Below the pieces are notes generated by a model that saw nothing but the letters and a program-made list of their open reading frames with translations, was not told the DNA's origin and did no database searches. Both the position numbers and the translations under genes were made by a program. From Paenibacillus agri (GTDB lineage: Bacteria; Bacillota; Bacilli; Paenibacillales; Paenibacillaceae), in the NCBI RefSeq assembly GCF_013359945.1, contig NZ_JABWCS010000207.1:62001-126000 (forward strand): a DNA stretch of 64,000 nt, read 5' to 3'. Position 1 is the first letter of the stretch; every line of letters starts with the position of its first letter. Of this stretch, positions 1 to 9,118 are shown one piece after another.

Positions 1-531
1 CTGCGCATCCTGAAGCGCGGTCAGCCGGGACCGCCGTCCCGCAAGCTCCGGCGGGGACAACAGGGTGACGACAGCCCAGTCACCGTCCGCAGACTCCAGC
101 AGCTCGGCGGCTTCAGCCCGCAGCCGATAGTAAATACGCTGGAGCGCACGATCCGCAGCTGGACCATTCTCACTGACCAGCCAGCTGTCGTATAGGCTGG
201 CCAGCTCCGGGGCCAGCAGCCATTCCTCGCTGCGGATCAGGCAAGGCCCTGCAGGCATGGTCCCGCCCTCCGGACGCGGGGCCGGGCGATCGTTCCTACC
301 GTCACGCAGCACCAGAAAAGAGGGCTGCAAGCCGGTACGCTTGAAATACGTGCGGTTCAGCGGCAGCGCGGCTTCTCTGCGCACACTGCCAACTTCAGGT
401 TCTGCAGGTGATGGAACTGCGGGACCCTTTCGAGCCAAGTCCCCTTCGCGAACCTGCTCATCTGCGCTATTCTTTAACGGGCGCTCCCCATTCTTTTGGA
501 TTTGATCCTGCTGCTGACGTTCACCCTTCAT
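1..531 (-). CDS. Hypothetical protein, N-terminal part (gene runs off the left edge)
   Basis: An open frame of 177 codons runs from an ATG at 529-531 to base 1 without a stop. AAAGGTGGG sits about 8 nt upstream of the ATG as a ribosome binding site. The first ~55 residues are polar and low in complexity (runs of Q, K, E, no signal peptide). A more structured part follows, with FKRTGLQPSFLVLR, EEWLLAPELASLYDSW and an Arg/Leu/Ala-rich helical stretch (RIYYRLRAEAAELLES). I do not recognise the family. Codon use is GC-rich like the neighbouring core genes, so I think it is a real chromosomal gene. The rest lies outside the window. Confidence 0.6.
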   Translation of the reverse strand, partial: MKGERQQQDQIQKNGERPLKNSADEQVREGDLARKGPAVPSPAEPEVGSVRREAALPLNRTYFKRTGLQPSFLVLRDGRNDRPAPRPEGGTMPAGPCLIRSEEWLLAPELASLYDSWLVSENGPAADRALQRIYYRLRAEAAELLESADGDWAVVTLLSPPELAGRRSRLTALQDAQ

Positions 532-825
532 TTCCGCACCCACCTTTTCAGCTTTTGATTCCTGCCGGCACCTCACAGGACAACTTCCGGATTATCGGCA
601 GTTTCATGCTTCACTTATAAATACTGGAATGCAGCCGGAAATATGCAAGCGTTACCAAATCCACCTGGAGCGGACAAAACCAAAAAAAGCATCCGGACTA
701 CGAAGAATCTTCCTTCTTCCGAAAGAGCCGGCAGGTCCCTCCCCCCCGAAATCGGGGCGAAGACTGCCAGCTGCTTGGAAAAAAGGCTGATAACCAAGTA
801 GCACAGGATGCTTGGTGGAAGAGGA

Positions 826-2477
<1,652 letters not shown>

Positions 2478-2520
2478 AAAAGGCTGTCCCCGCCCCCTCC
2501 CAGGCATGCGGGACAACCTT
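2478..2520 (-). terminator. Rho-independent terminator of the SPFH gene
   Basis: On the minus strand AAGGTTGTCCCGC pairs with GCGGGGACAGCCTT and is followed by TTTT. It lies about 35 bp after the stop of the SPFH-domain gene. Confidence 0.8.
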
Positions 2521-2553
2521 CCATATAATCTATCGCGATCGGATTCAGATGCC

Positions 2554-3396
2554 TTACGGATTCTGTTGTGTGAGAGACTGAACATCCACGAACGGGGTAG
2601 CCCCTCCTGTCACGGTAGGCAGGACACCATTCCATTTATCCAGTGCCTTCTCCTGCACTTCGATTTGCTTCAACTGCACCAGTTCGGGAGTAACCTCCTG
2701 CTTCTTGAGCCGCAGCGATTCTGCTTCGGCTTGTGCTTGCGCAACCTTCTGCTTGGCCTCAATCTCGATCCGCCGCAGATCATTCTCGGCCTTGAGCGCC
2801 TGTTGCTGGGCAACCTGCTTAGCTTCAATCGATTGGTTGAAAGCGTCGGAGAATTTAAAGTTGACGATGTTAATATCATTAACGATCAGATCGTATTTGG
2901 CCAAACGGGTCTTGAGCTGGTCGCTAACCTCCCCGGACACCACATCACGGCGGGTGATCAGATCCTCGGCAGGATATTTGGCGGTAACTTCTTTGACAAT
3001 CTCCTGAATGGCCGGACTGATAATGACTGTATCATAATTACCACCGATATTGTTCATCAGGTGAAAGACCGAAGCTTTGTTGACAGAATAGTTGACCGCT
3101 ACATGAGTTGATACCGGCTGCAAATCTTTGGAAGACGCAGAGGTATCGGTCTCAGATTTGGTGACTTGTGTATTGACCTGAATGACAGTCTGGATAAACG
3201 GAATTTTAAAATGAATACCCGGTGCCAAGGTGTTGTCATTTAGCTTCCCGAAGGTTTTGTACAAACCGACATGACCATATTCCACCGAAGCGTATGCATT
3301 AGTTCCAAGCACAGCTACAACCAGTACAGCGACAATACCACCAATTAGTTTGCCAGGGTGGAACTGCTTTGTCTTTGGGTTCAACTCCACATTCAT
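2554..3396 (-). CDS. SPFH/prohibitin-family membrane protein
   Basis: Membrane-anchored SPFH (stomatin/prohibitin/HflC-like) protein of 280 residues. One N-terminal transmembrane helix lies at about 17-37 (LIGGIVAVLVVAVLG). The SPFH core follows (VGLYKTFGKL...PGIHFKIPFIQTV), then a long Ala/Glu/Lys/Gln-rich coiled coil (about 195-240: AKQVAQQQALKAEN, AKQKVAQAQAEAE). Such proteins form large rings on membranes and scaffold proteases or lipid domains; the partner here is unknown. GGAGGAG precedes the ATG. It is a single gene with its own terminator. It resembles prohibitin more than HflC, and no hflK is adjacent. Confidence 0.88.
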   Translation of the reverse strand: MNVELNPKTKQFHPGKLIGGIVAVLVVAVLGTNAYASVEYGHVGLYKTFGKLNDNTLAPGIHFKIPFIQTVIQVNTQVTKSETDTSASSKDLQPVSTHVAVNYSVNKASVFHLMNNIGGNYDTVIISPAIQEIVKEVTAKYPAEDLITRRDVVSGEVSDQLKTRLAKYDLIVNDINIVNFKFSDAFNQSIEAKQVAQQQALKAENDLRRIEIEAKQKVAQAQAEAESLRLKKQEVTPELVQLKQIEVQEKALDKWNGVLPTVTGGATPFVDVQSLTQQNP

Positions 3397-3499
3397 TTAA
3401 TCTCCTCCTGCTTATCATGAGCAGCCGGTAGCCCAGCTGCTGGCTTAACCCTCTATACGGTGGTCGTAACTGATCAGTTTCAATAAATTGGATCTCAAC

Positions 3500-3534
3500 A
3501 AAAACAGCCCTTTCCCCTAAGGAAAGAGCTGTTT
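3500..3534 (-). terminator. Terminator of the SulP gene
   Basis: AAACAGCTCTTTCC pairs with GGAAAGGGCTGTTT around a short loop on the minus strand and ends in TTTTTG, just downstream of the SulP gene. Confidence 0.85.
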
Positions 3535-3575
3535 CATTCAGGTCTGAAAATAGTAACACCTGATGTTCATATAGT

Positions 3576-5027
3576 CTAATGACCGCCGGATAAGAATAAG
3601 CCAACCCGCTTAAGCAGGCGCGAGCTTTCTTCATTCAGTCCTGTGATGATAACCTTCTTGTCATGCTGAGCATATTTGCCGATGATCTTCGCAATTGCAC
3701 TCACTGCTGACTGGTCCCAGACATGGGAATGCGAGAAGTCGATGATGATCTCCGCCGGGTCGGCTTCATATTGAAAATGCTGAACGAAATGACTTGTTGT
3801 GCCAAAGAATAATTGACCGGATACCCTATAGGTTCTGGAAGAAGAGGCTTCCTTAACGGTAACACGGATAGAGGCGATTTTCCAGGCAAATGACAAGGCA
3901 CTAAGCAATACACCGAACAACACACCTATGGATAAATTGTCCGTAGCTACAACCGTTACCACGGTTACAATCATCACCAGGGCATCGCTTACAGGTACGC
4001 GGGCCAATGTCTTGAGCGCACCCCACTCAAACGTGCTGATCGAGACCATAAACATTACACCAACGAGTGCGGCCATCGGGATCTGCTTGACGACATCCCC
4101 GAGAACGAGGATCAGGAACAACAAGAAGATACCTGATACGAACGTGGACAGCCGGGTGCGCCCGCCGGACTTCATGTTAACCATGGATTGGCCGATCATC
4201 GCGCAGCCTGCCATACCGCCGAAGAATCCGGTTACGACATTCGCCAGCCCCTGGCCTTTCGCTTCCCGGTTCTTGTCGCTCCCTGTACCGGTAATGTCAT
4301 CAATCAGCGTTGCCGTCATTAGCGATTCAAGCAAGCCAACAACCGCGAGCGAAAGGGAGTAGGGCAAGATAATCAGTAACGTATCTAGTGTAAAAGGCGC
4401 CTGTGGAATATGAAATAACGGCAGAGCCGCCGTAATATTGCCCATATCCCCTACGGTTTTTACATCTAAATGCAGTGAGATGCTGAGGACCGAAACGGCG
4501 ATAATTGCAAATAAAGCGGATGGAATGACTTTAGTAAGCTTTGGTACCACATAGATAATAACCAATGTCAGAGCTACCAGACCGTACATGATCCAGCCTT
4601 GTCCTTTGAAATGCGTGAGTTGGGCCATAAAAACCAGGATCGCCAAAGCATTTACAAATCCGGTCATCACCGGCTGTGGCACAAAAGTAATGAACCGGCC
4701 CAGCTTCAGGGTACCCATCAAAATCTGGATCAGACCTGTCAATACGGTAGCAGCGAACAGGTACTCGATTCCGTACTGTGCCACCAACGTGCCGACCAGA
4801 AGCGCCATCGCTCCCGTGGCTGCCGAGATCATGCCGGGTCTTCCTCCCGCAAATGCTGTAATCATTGCAATGCAAACGGAAGCGTACAGTCCCACCATCG
4901 GACTGACTCCCGCCAGAATGGAGAAAGCGATCGCTTCCGGAATGAGCGCAACGGCTACCGTCATTCCGGAAAGAATATCGCTGCGGGTGTTGGAGAACCA
5001 CCCATTATTCAATGTAAGCTGCTTCAA
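3576..5027 (-). CDS. SulP-family anion transporter with STAS domain
   Basis: SLC26/SulP secondary transporter of 483 residues. The first ~370 residues are a multi-helix membrane domain with the signature [24 protein letters not shown] near the start. A C-terminal STAS domain (about 395-475) contains [19 protein letters not shown]. Members carry sulfate, bicarbonate or dicarboxylates; the substrate cannot be read from sequence. The start appears to be TTG at 5025-5027, 11 nt after AGGAGG; no better ATG with a site exists nearby. A near-perfect palindromic CcpA-type box (5156-5169) lies upstream, so carbon control is possible. It is monocistronic with its own terminator. Confidence 0.9.
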   Translation of the reverse strand: MKQLTLNNGWFSNTRSDILSGMTVAVALIPEAIAFSILAGVSPMVGLYASVCIAMITAFAGGRPGMISAATGAMALLVGTLVAQYGIEYLFAATVLTGLIQILMGTLKLGRFITFVPQPVMTGFVNALAILVFMAQLTHFKGQGWIMYGLVALTLVIIYVVPKLTKVIPSALFAIIAVSVLSISLHLDVKTVGDMGNITAALPLFHIPQAPFTLDTLLIILPYSLSLAVVGLLESLMTATLIDDITGTGSDKNREAKGQGLANVVTGFFGGMAGCAMIGQSMVNMKSGGRTRLSTFVSGIFLLFLILVLGDVVKQIPMAALVGVMFMVSISTFEWGALKTLARVPVSDALVMIVTVVTVVATDNLSIGVLFGVLLSALSFAWKIASIRVTVKEASSSRTYRVSGQLFFGTTSHFVQHFQYEADPAEIIIDFSHSHVWDQSAVSAIAKIIGKYAQHDKKVIITGLNEESSRLLKRVGLFLSGGH

Positions 5028-5155
5028 GTGTCTGTGATCCTCCTATGATGTTAAGGGTATTAAGGACTTATCCTATAAGTCCGGGTCCGGTGCAACGCTG
5101 ATGCTGCTTATTGTACCCGACTACCCGCCACCTTCACAAAAAGTCATTGCTGTCT

Positions 5156-5169
5156 TGTAAGCGCTTATA
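5156..5169. promoter_or_regulatory. cre-like (CcpA) box upstream of the SulP gene
   Basis: TGTAAGCGCTTATA matches the palindromic cre model TGTAAGCGCTTACA at 13 of 14 bases. It lies about 130 bp upstream of the SulP start and after the end of aroA. Confidence 0.5.
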
Positions 5170-5250
5170 GTTCTCCTTCTCTCGCTTATTCTGCGAATTT
5201 ATCTCAAATTCAATATATTTAACGGCGTTACATAAATTGATCTAAATAAT

Positions 5251-6330
5251 TTATTGTTTGTACAAACCCGAAGCCTTCACTTGATCGAAGAACGTATTGA
5301 ACTCATCAATATTCAGCTGCTGCGCCGCATCGGACAATGCTGTGGCCGGATCGGGGTGCACCTCAACCATAATGCCGTCGGCACCGGCAGCGAGCGCAGC
5401 CTTGGCACAAGGCACCAGAATGTCCTTACGTCCTGTGGAGTGGGTAACATCCACCAGCACCGGGAGATGGCTCTCCTGCTTCAAGATCGGCACAGCTGAA
5501 ATATCCAGTGTGTTGCGAGTCCACTTCTCGTACGTACGGATGCCGCGCTCAATCAGCATGACCTGTGTGTTGCCACGAGACATGATGTATTCGGCTGCAT
5601 GCAGGAATTCTTCCATGGTCGCTGCAAGTCCACGCTTCAGCAGCACCGGCTTATTCAGCTCTCCCGCCGCCTTCAACAGCTCGAAGTTCTGCATATTGCG
5701 GGCACCGATCTGAATAATATCCACATAATCCAGCGCTGGCTCCAGATGGGCCGGGTCTACAATCTCGCTGATCGTCAGCAGCCCGTATTCGTCTGCCGCT
5801 TCACGCAGAATCCGCAAGCCATCCATACCAAGGCCCTGGAAATCATACGGAGAGGTCCGAGGTTTGAAAGCTCCGCCTCGCATAACGCGGATTCCGGCTT
5901 TTTGCAAGGCTGCCGCTACGGTACGGGTCTGAAGCTCGCTTTCTACCGAACAAGGTCCGGCCACCATCAAGGAAGACAAACCACCCACAGTTACATCTCC
6001 AGGAAGAGTAATGACTGTATCCTCCTGCTGGCTTTTCCGGCTGACCAGAAGGGTCTTCTTATGTTCTGCTGATTGTAGATCAAGGGAGGCTGAGAATATT
6101 TGCTTGAACAAGCTGCGGATCGTACTGTCGGTAAACGGTCCCTTATTGCTCGCTACCAGCTTCTCCAGCATTTGCTTCTCCCGCTCAGGATCGAACTTCG
6201 GCACGCCCTGCTTTTCCTTCAAAGTACCAATCTCCTGAACAATCTTTGCCCGATCGGAAATCAGCTCTAACAATTGACCGTTAATTCCATCCAGACGCTC
6301 TCTCAGCTCATCCAATTCCACATTACTCAT
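5251..6330 (-). CDS. aroA: Bifunctional chorismate mutase / DAHP synthase
   Basis: First enzyme of the shikimate pathway. It condenses phosphoenolpyruvate with erythrose 4-phosphate to DAHP, and an N-terminal AroQ chorismate mutase domain makes the enzyme sensitive to prephenate/chorismate, as in the B. subtilis AroA type. Residues about 1-90 are the mutase ([23 protein letters not shown]). Residues about 120-355 are the type Ib DAHP synthase ([50 protein letters not shown]). The ATG at 6328-6330 follows AGGAGTGGAAGG. A T-box leader lies directly upstream, so expression should respond to an uncharged aromatic tRNA. Confidence 0.95.
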   Translation of the reverse strand: MSNVELDELRERLDGINGQLLELISDRAKIVQEIGTLKEKQGVPKFDPEREKQMLEKLVASNKGPFTDSTIRSLFKQIFSASLDLQSAEHKKTLLVSRKSQQEDTVITLPGDVTVGGLSSLMVAGPCSVESELQTRTVAAALQKAGIRVMRGGAFKPRTSPYDFQGLGMDGLRILREAADEYGLLTISEIVDPAHLEPALDYVDIIQIGARNMQNFELLKAAGELNKPVLLKRGLAATMEEFLHAAEYIMSRGNTQVMLIERGIRTYEKWTRNTLDISAVPILKQESHLPVLVDVTHSTGRKDILVPCAKAALAAGADGIMVEVHPDPATALSDAAQQLNIDEFNTFFDQVKASGLYKQ

Positions 6331-6368
6331 ACCTTCCACTCCTCTTCTTCATCATATATTTGGAACGC

Positions 6369-6665
6369 AAAAAAGGCCCCCGTCGCAAGGGACGAGGAGC
6401 CGTGGTACCACCCTAATTTAGAATGACCTCCGGTAATCGGCATTTTCAAAGAAACCTGGCGGTTGCTTCTGCCGCGAAAGAACATTCTGTCTTTCACCCG
6501 GTAACGCGGGGCGCGGGCCACCCTACTCATGCTTGTGCCGATGGGCAAAACACTTCAGGGGCCGACTCGGAAGTGAACTTCAGCGCAGGCCGTCTCATGA
6601 GGGTGCTCTCAGTCTCCGGCACGCCTTCCCTGTTAAGATCCGCTTCTTGCGCTTACTCTCTTCGT
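6369..6665 (-). ncRNA. T-box riboswitch leader of aroA, probable Phe (TTC) specifier
   Basis: The conserved T-box AGGGTGGTACCACGG is on the minus strand at 6400-6414. A terminator follows at once: GGCTCCTCGTC pairs with GACGGGGGCC and ends in TTTTTT at about 6370-6375. Farther upstream the Stem I signature AGAGAGTAAGC and the specifier-side string TGAAGTTCACTTCCGAG are visible. In the usual layout GAA is followed by the specifier and an A, which makes TTC (Phe) at 6575-6577 the specifier. The leader ends about 40 bp before the aroA ATG. The T-box itself is certain; the specifier reading is an inference. Confidence 0.9.
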
Positions 6666-6770
6666 CATTGTCCTTGCCTGTATATCAGTACTTTTATATA
6701 CTGGTTGCTGCAATCTTAATCAAAAATCAAGCCGGTTGCAAGTGGTTCATTTAACGCTTTGTCGCTTCAC

Positions 6771-7655
6771 TCAATCCTCTTTCGTATACATATTCTGATC
6801 CTGCAATCGAATTAGTACTTTGCCAAAACGTCCACCCTCATGAATGACCACTTTGCCGGAGGGATAGGCTTGCTCCAAATAGTCAGCAATAATGTTGCGA
6901 TTCCGTTCATCTACAGGTAGACGGTGATTACGGAGCCAAGTCAGTGCTTCCTGCAAAGCCGCTTCCCTGGTGACTTCCGTTGTTTTCATTTCCCGCGTGA
7001 TTAGCGATTCGTATGCATAACCTTTAAGATATAGCAGATGCAGCAAGTATCCCATTTCCATATGTTTCGTATGGAACGGCTGACCGGTGACGAGCGGCCA
7101 GATTTCATTCACTAGACTGTGCTCTGGGGGACTTGCCGGCATACTGATATAACAGAACTTCCGAGCGCATTGGAGTATCTTCTCCACGCTATCCCAATTG
7201 TGAATGACCGGGCACATCGAGACAAAGACGAGATCGAAGGCCTCGTTCCAGCCCCTGGTCTGCACATCAATATTTTCAAAAGGCTCGGGCACAATCTTTA
7301 CCTGATCTTCGGCGAACTTCGAGATGTTTTCTTTCAGCAATTCCACCTGCGGGGGAGAGGTCTCTACGGCAGTTACATGAGCCCCTCTCTCCGCAAACGG
7401 CACCGAGAACACTCCAGATGCGGCGCCAATATCCAGAACGGAGGCGTTTTCGAATTGGACCCCTTGCCCTTCAAGCCAGTTCATGATCCGTTTGGTTCGT
7501 TTTCTTCCCTCTTCGCTAAACGATTGTTCGTTGAAAGTCTTGGCCTTATGGTCAAATGATCTCGTGGGATCGACTCCCGCCTTCTTCATTTTCTTTAAAA
7601 GAGAATCGTCTTTCCACGCTTTTTCCCAGTTAGCTGCATCAAAAAAATTATTCAT
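6771..7655 (-). CDS. Class I SAM-dependent methyltransferase
   Basis: A 294-residue cytoplasmic methyltransferase. Motif I is VLDIGAASGVFSVPFAERG around residue 73-91, followed by VTAVETSPPQV (motif II) and DLVFVSMCPVIHNW. The N-terminal part (NNFFDAANWEKAWKDD) is typical of a Firmicute group of uncharacterised small-molecule methyltransferases. The ATG at 7653-7655 is preferred because GAGGA stands 6 nt before it, while the earlier ATG overlaps that site. The substrate is unknown. It is a single gene; the next gene upstream is a scrambled efflux remnant. Confidence 0.88.
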   Translation of the reverse strand: MNNFFDAANWEKAWKDDSLLKKMKKAGVDPTRSFDHKAKTFNEQSFSEEGRKRTKRIMNWLEGQGVQFENASVLDIGAASGVFSVPFAERGAHVTAVETSPPQVELLKENISKFAEDQVKIVPEPFENIDVQTRGWNEAFDLVFVSMCPVIHNWDSVEKILQCARKFCYISMPASPPEHSLVNEIWPLVTGQPFHTKHMEMGYLLHLLYLKGYAYESLITREMKTTEVTREAALQEALTWLRNHRLPVDERNRNIIADYLEQAYPSGKVVIHEGGRFGKVLIRLQDQNMYTKED

Positions 7656-7697
7656 GATCATTCCTCACATTTCTTTATGGGATATGGATTTTCCTAA

Positions 7698-8290
7698 ACC
7701 GGTATCCCATGTTCGCGTTCGTCGCAGTGCTGCTGTTCGTGCTTTTGATGACCTTCTTCTCGTCGGCAATCATGCTTCCAATGTTTATGCAGGGCGTGCT
7801 GATGATGACGGCGTTCAAGTCCGGCTTGATCCTGCTTCCCGGTGGGGTCGTAAACGGGATTATGGCTCCAGTCTCAGGCAAGCTGTTCGACAAGTTTAGG
7901 CCTCGCGTTCTTGTTATCCCCGGGCTTGTCATTGCTGCCGCCTCAAACGCCCGTAAATCCATAATCGGCTCTTTAAGCAGTAATTGCCGCCACACGAATA
8001 GCGCCAAGGCGACGCCACCTGCCGCAATTGGCCAAATCACCTCCGGCACCGACCAGCCGAGCTCACCAGCCTTGCTGAACCCGTAGACAATTCCCCCGAA
8101 GCCAATCGTTGACAGTACGATGGATAAGAGGTCAACCCGTGGTTTTGTGACTTCTGACACATTTTTCAGGACAGCAATCCCCACGATAATCGAGAGCAGC
8201 GCAAACGGCAGTACAAGATAGAACAGCCAGCGCCATGAAAGTCCGTCAACGATCAAACCTGAAATGGTCGGACCGATAGCCGGCCTATTG
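7698..8290 (-). pseudogene. Broken DHA2-family (EmrB/QacA-type) MFS transporter with an internal inversion
   Basis: The minus strand from about 8285 to 7945 encodes the middle of a 14-helix MFS drug exporter (PAIGPTISGLIVDGLSWRWLFY ... PIMDLRAFE, split here to stay short). The continuation expected in an intact protein, RYPMFAFVAV ... SGLILLPGGVVNGIMAPVSG ... RVLVIPGLVIAA, is encoded on the plus strand at about 7700-7942. The segment of roughly 240 bp is therefore turned round relative to its neighbour. ATGGATTT (7684-7691) and its inverse AAATCCAT (7955-7962) flank it. The N-terminal ~150 and C-terminal ~150 residues are missing. No functional protein can be made. Confidence 0.85.
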
Positions 8291-8350
8291 ATTCACCCTA
8301 ATAGTTCCCACGTCGAAAAGCTTTATATCCATTTCAAAACAAAGCCTATA

Positions 8351-8372
8351 TAGATCGACAATATCCATAATT
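8351..8372. promoter_or_regulatory. Repeated operator-like site 1 (Rrf2 locus)
   Basis: TAGATCGACAATATCCATAA followed by TT. It matches sites 2 and 3 around the rrf2 gene (core AGATC-N6-ATCCATAAT or a one-base variant) and lies upstream of the MFS remnant. Confidence 0.5.
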
Positions 8373-8436
8373 AAAATAAAAAAATTCGTGCCTCTTCTCG
8401 ATACTACTCCATGTAAATCAACATATATATTTATGC

Positions 8437-8459
8437 AGATCTATAATATCCATAATTAG
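8437..8459. promoter_or_regulatory. Repeated operator-like site 2 (Rrf2 locus)
   Basis: AGATCTATAATATCCATAAT followed by TAG. It lies 86 bp from site 1 in the same orientation, between the rrf2 gene and the efflux remnant. Confidence 0.5.
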
Positions 8460-8474
8460 AGCACAAGAAGCTCA

Positions 8475-8957
8475 TCACTTCTTGTTTACATCGTGACTGC
8501 AACGCTTAAACGCCTCATCCAATACTGACTGAATCGTATGTTCCCGCAAATATTGGTGCAACTGTTGTTCCGCGCCGTTCATAACTTTTTCAACCAAACA
8601 TGCTTTTCCCGGATACTTCTGATCTCTCTGTACAGCCCCTTCTTCCGCTAACAACTGGTGCTGCTGCGAACTCGAATTCGAACATTCGAATAGCTGCTGT
8701 CTTCCTTCAATCACTTGAATCACATCAAGAAACGTAATCTGATCCGCTGGCCGGGCAAGCTCGTAACCACCGTTCACCCCTGGCACAGCACGTACGATTC
8801 CATCCTGTCTCAGCTTGGACATGATTTTGGATAAATAGCTTTCGGATACACCTAGTATCCCAGATAACTCCCTAATCCCGACATTGTTGCAGCGCTGCGA
8901 GTGTCCCAGATGAATTATCGCATGTAGGGCGTAATCTGTACTTTTGGAAAACTGCAA
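8475..8957 (-). CDS. Rrf2-family transcriptional regulator
   Basis: Winged-helix regulator. Residues about 1-85 carry the Rrf2 HTH (QFSKSTDYALHAIIHLG ... LSGILGVSESYLSKIMSKLRQDGIV ... GVNGGYELARP). The C-terminal part has single cysteines (FECSN, KACLVEK) at the places where family members bind Fe-S clusters or sense thiols. The start is most likely TTG at 8955-8957, because GAGGAGGGAGGAG stands directly before it; the ATG at 8985-8987 has no binding site. Three copies of one operator-like repeat surround the gene (8351, 8437, 8993), one of them in its own promoter, so it probably represses itself and once controlled the neighbouring efflux gene. Confidence 0.88.
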   Translation of the reverse strand: MQFSKSTDYALHAIIHLGHSQRCNNVGIRELSGILGVSESYLSKIMSKLRQDGIVRAVPGVNGGYELARPADQITFLDVIQVIEGRQQLFECSNSSSQQHQLLAEEGAVQRDQKYPGKACLVEKVMNGAEQQLHQYLREHTIQSVLDEAFKRCSHDVNKK

Positions 8958-8992
8958 GTCTTTCTCCTCCCTCCTCAATATCATCATTATTA

Positions 8993-9015
8993 TAGATCTT
9001 TATTGTCCATAATAA
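8993..9015. promoter_or_regulatory. Repeated operator-like site 3, in the rrf2 promoter
   Basis: TAGATCTTTATTGTCCATAA followed by TAA, 36 bp upstream of the rrf2 start; it matches sites 1 and 2 with a few changes. Confidence 0.5.
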
Positions 9016-9063
9016 ACAATTAAACTCCAAATAGCAATGATATTTTTGGCTTATGGAACGCTG

Positions 9064-9103
9064 AAGGATAGGATAAGCCAACTTCTCGGCCCATCCTATC
9101 CTT
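9064..9103. repeat. Inverted repeat after the hybrid kinase gene
   Basis: AAGGATAGGAT at 9064-9074 pairs perfectly with ATCCTATCCTT at 9093-9103. It stands just past the kinase stop and probably acts as a 3' hairpin, though no clear T-run follows on either strand. Confidence 0.5.
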
Positions 9104-9118
9104 TCCTTGTGCGCCCGC

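Noticed and set aside
257..620. Two plus-strand frames at the left end
   Set aside because: They are antisense to the partial minus-strand gene, which has a ribosome site and better composition.
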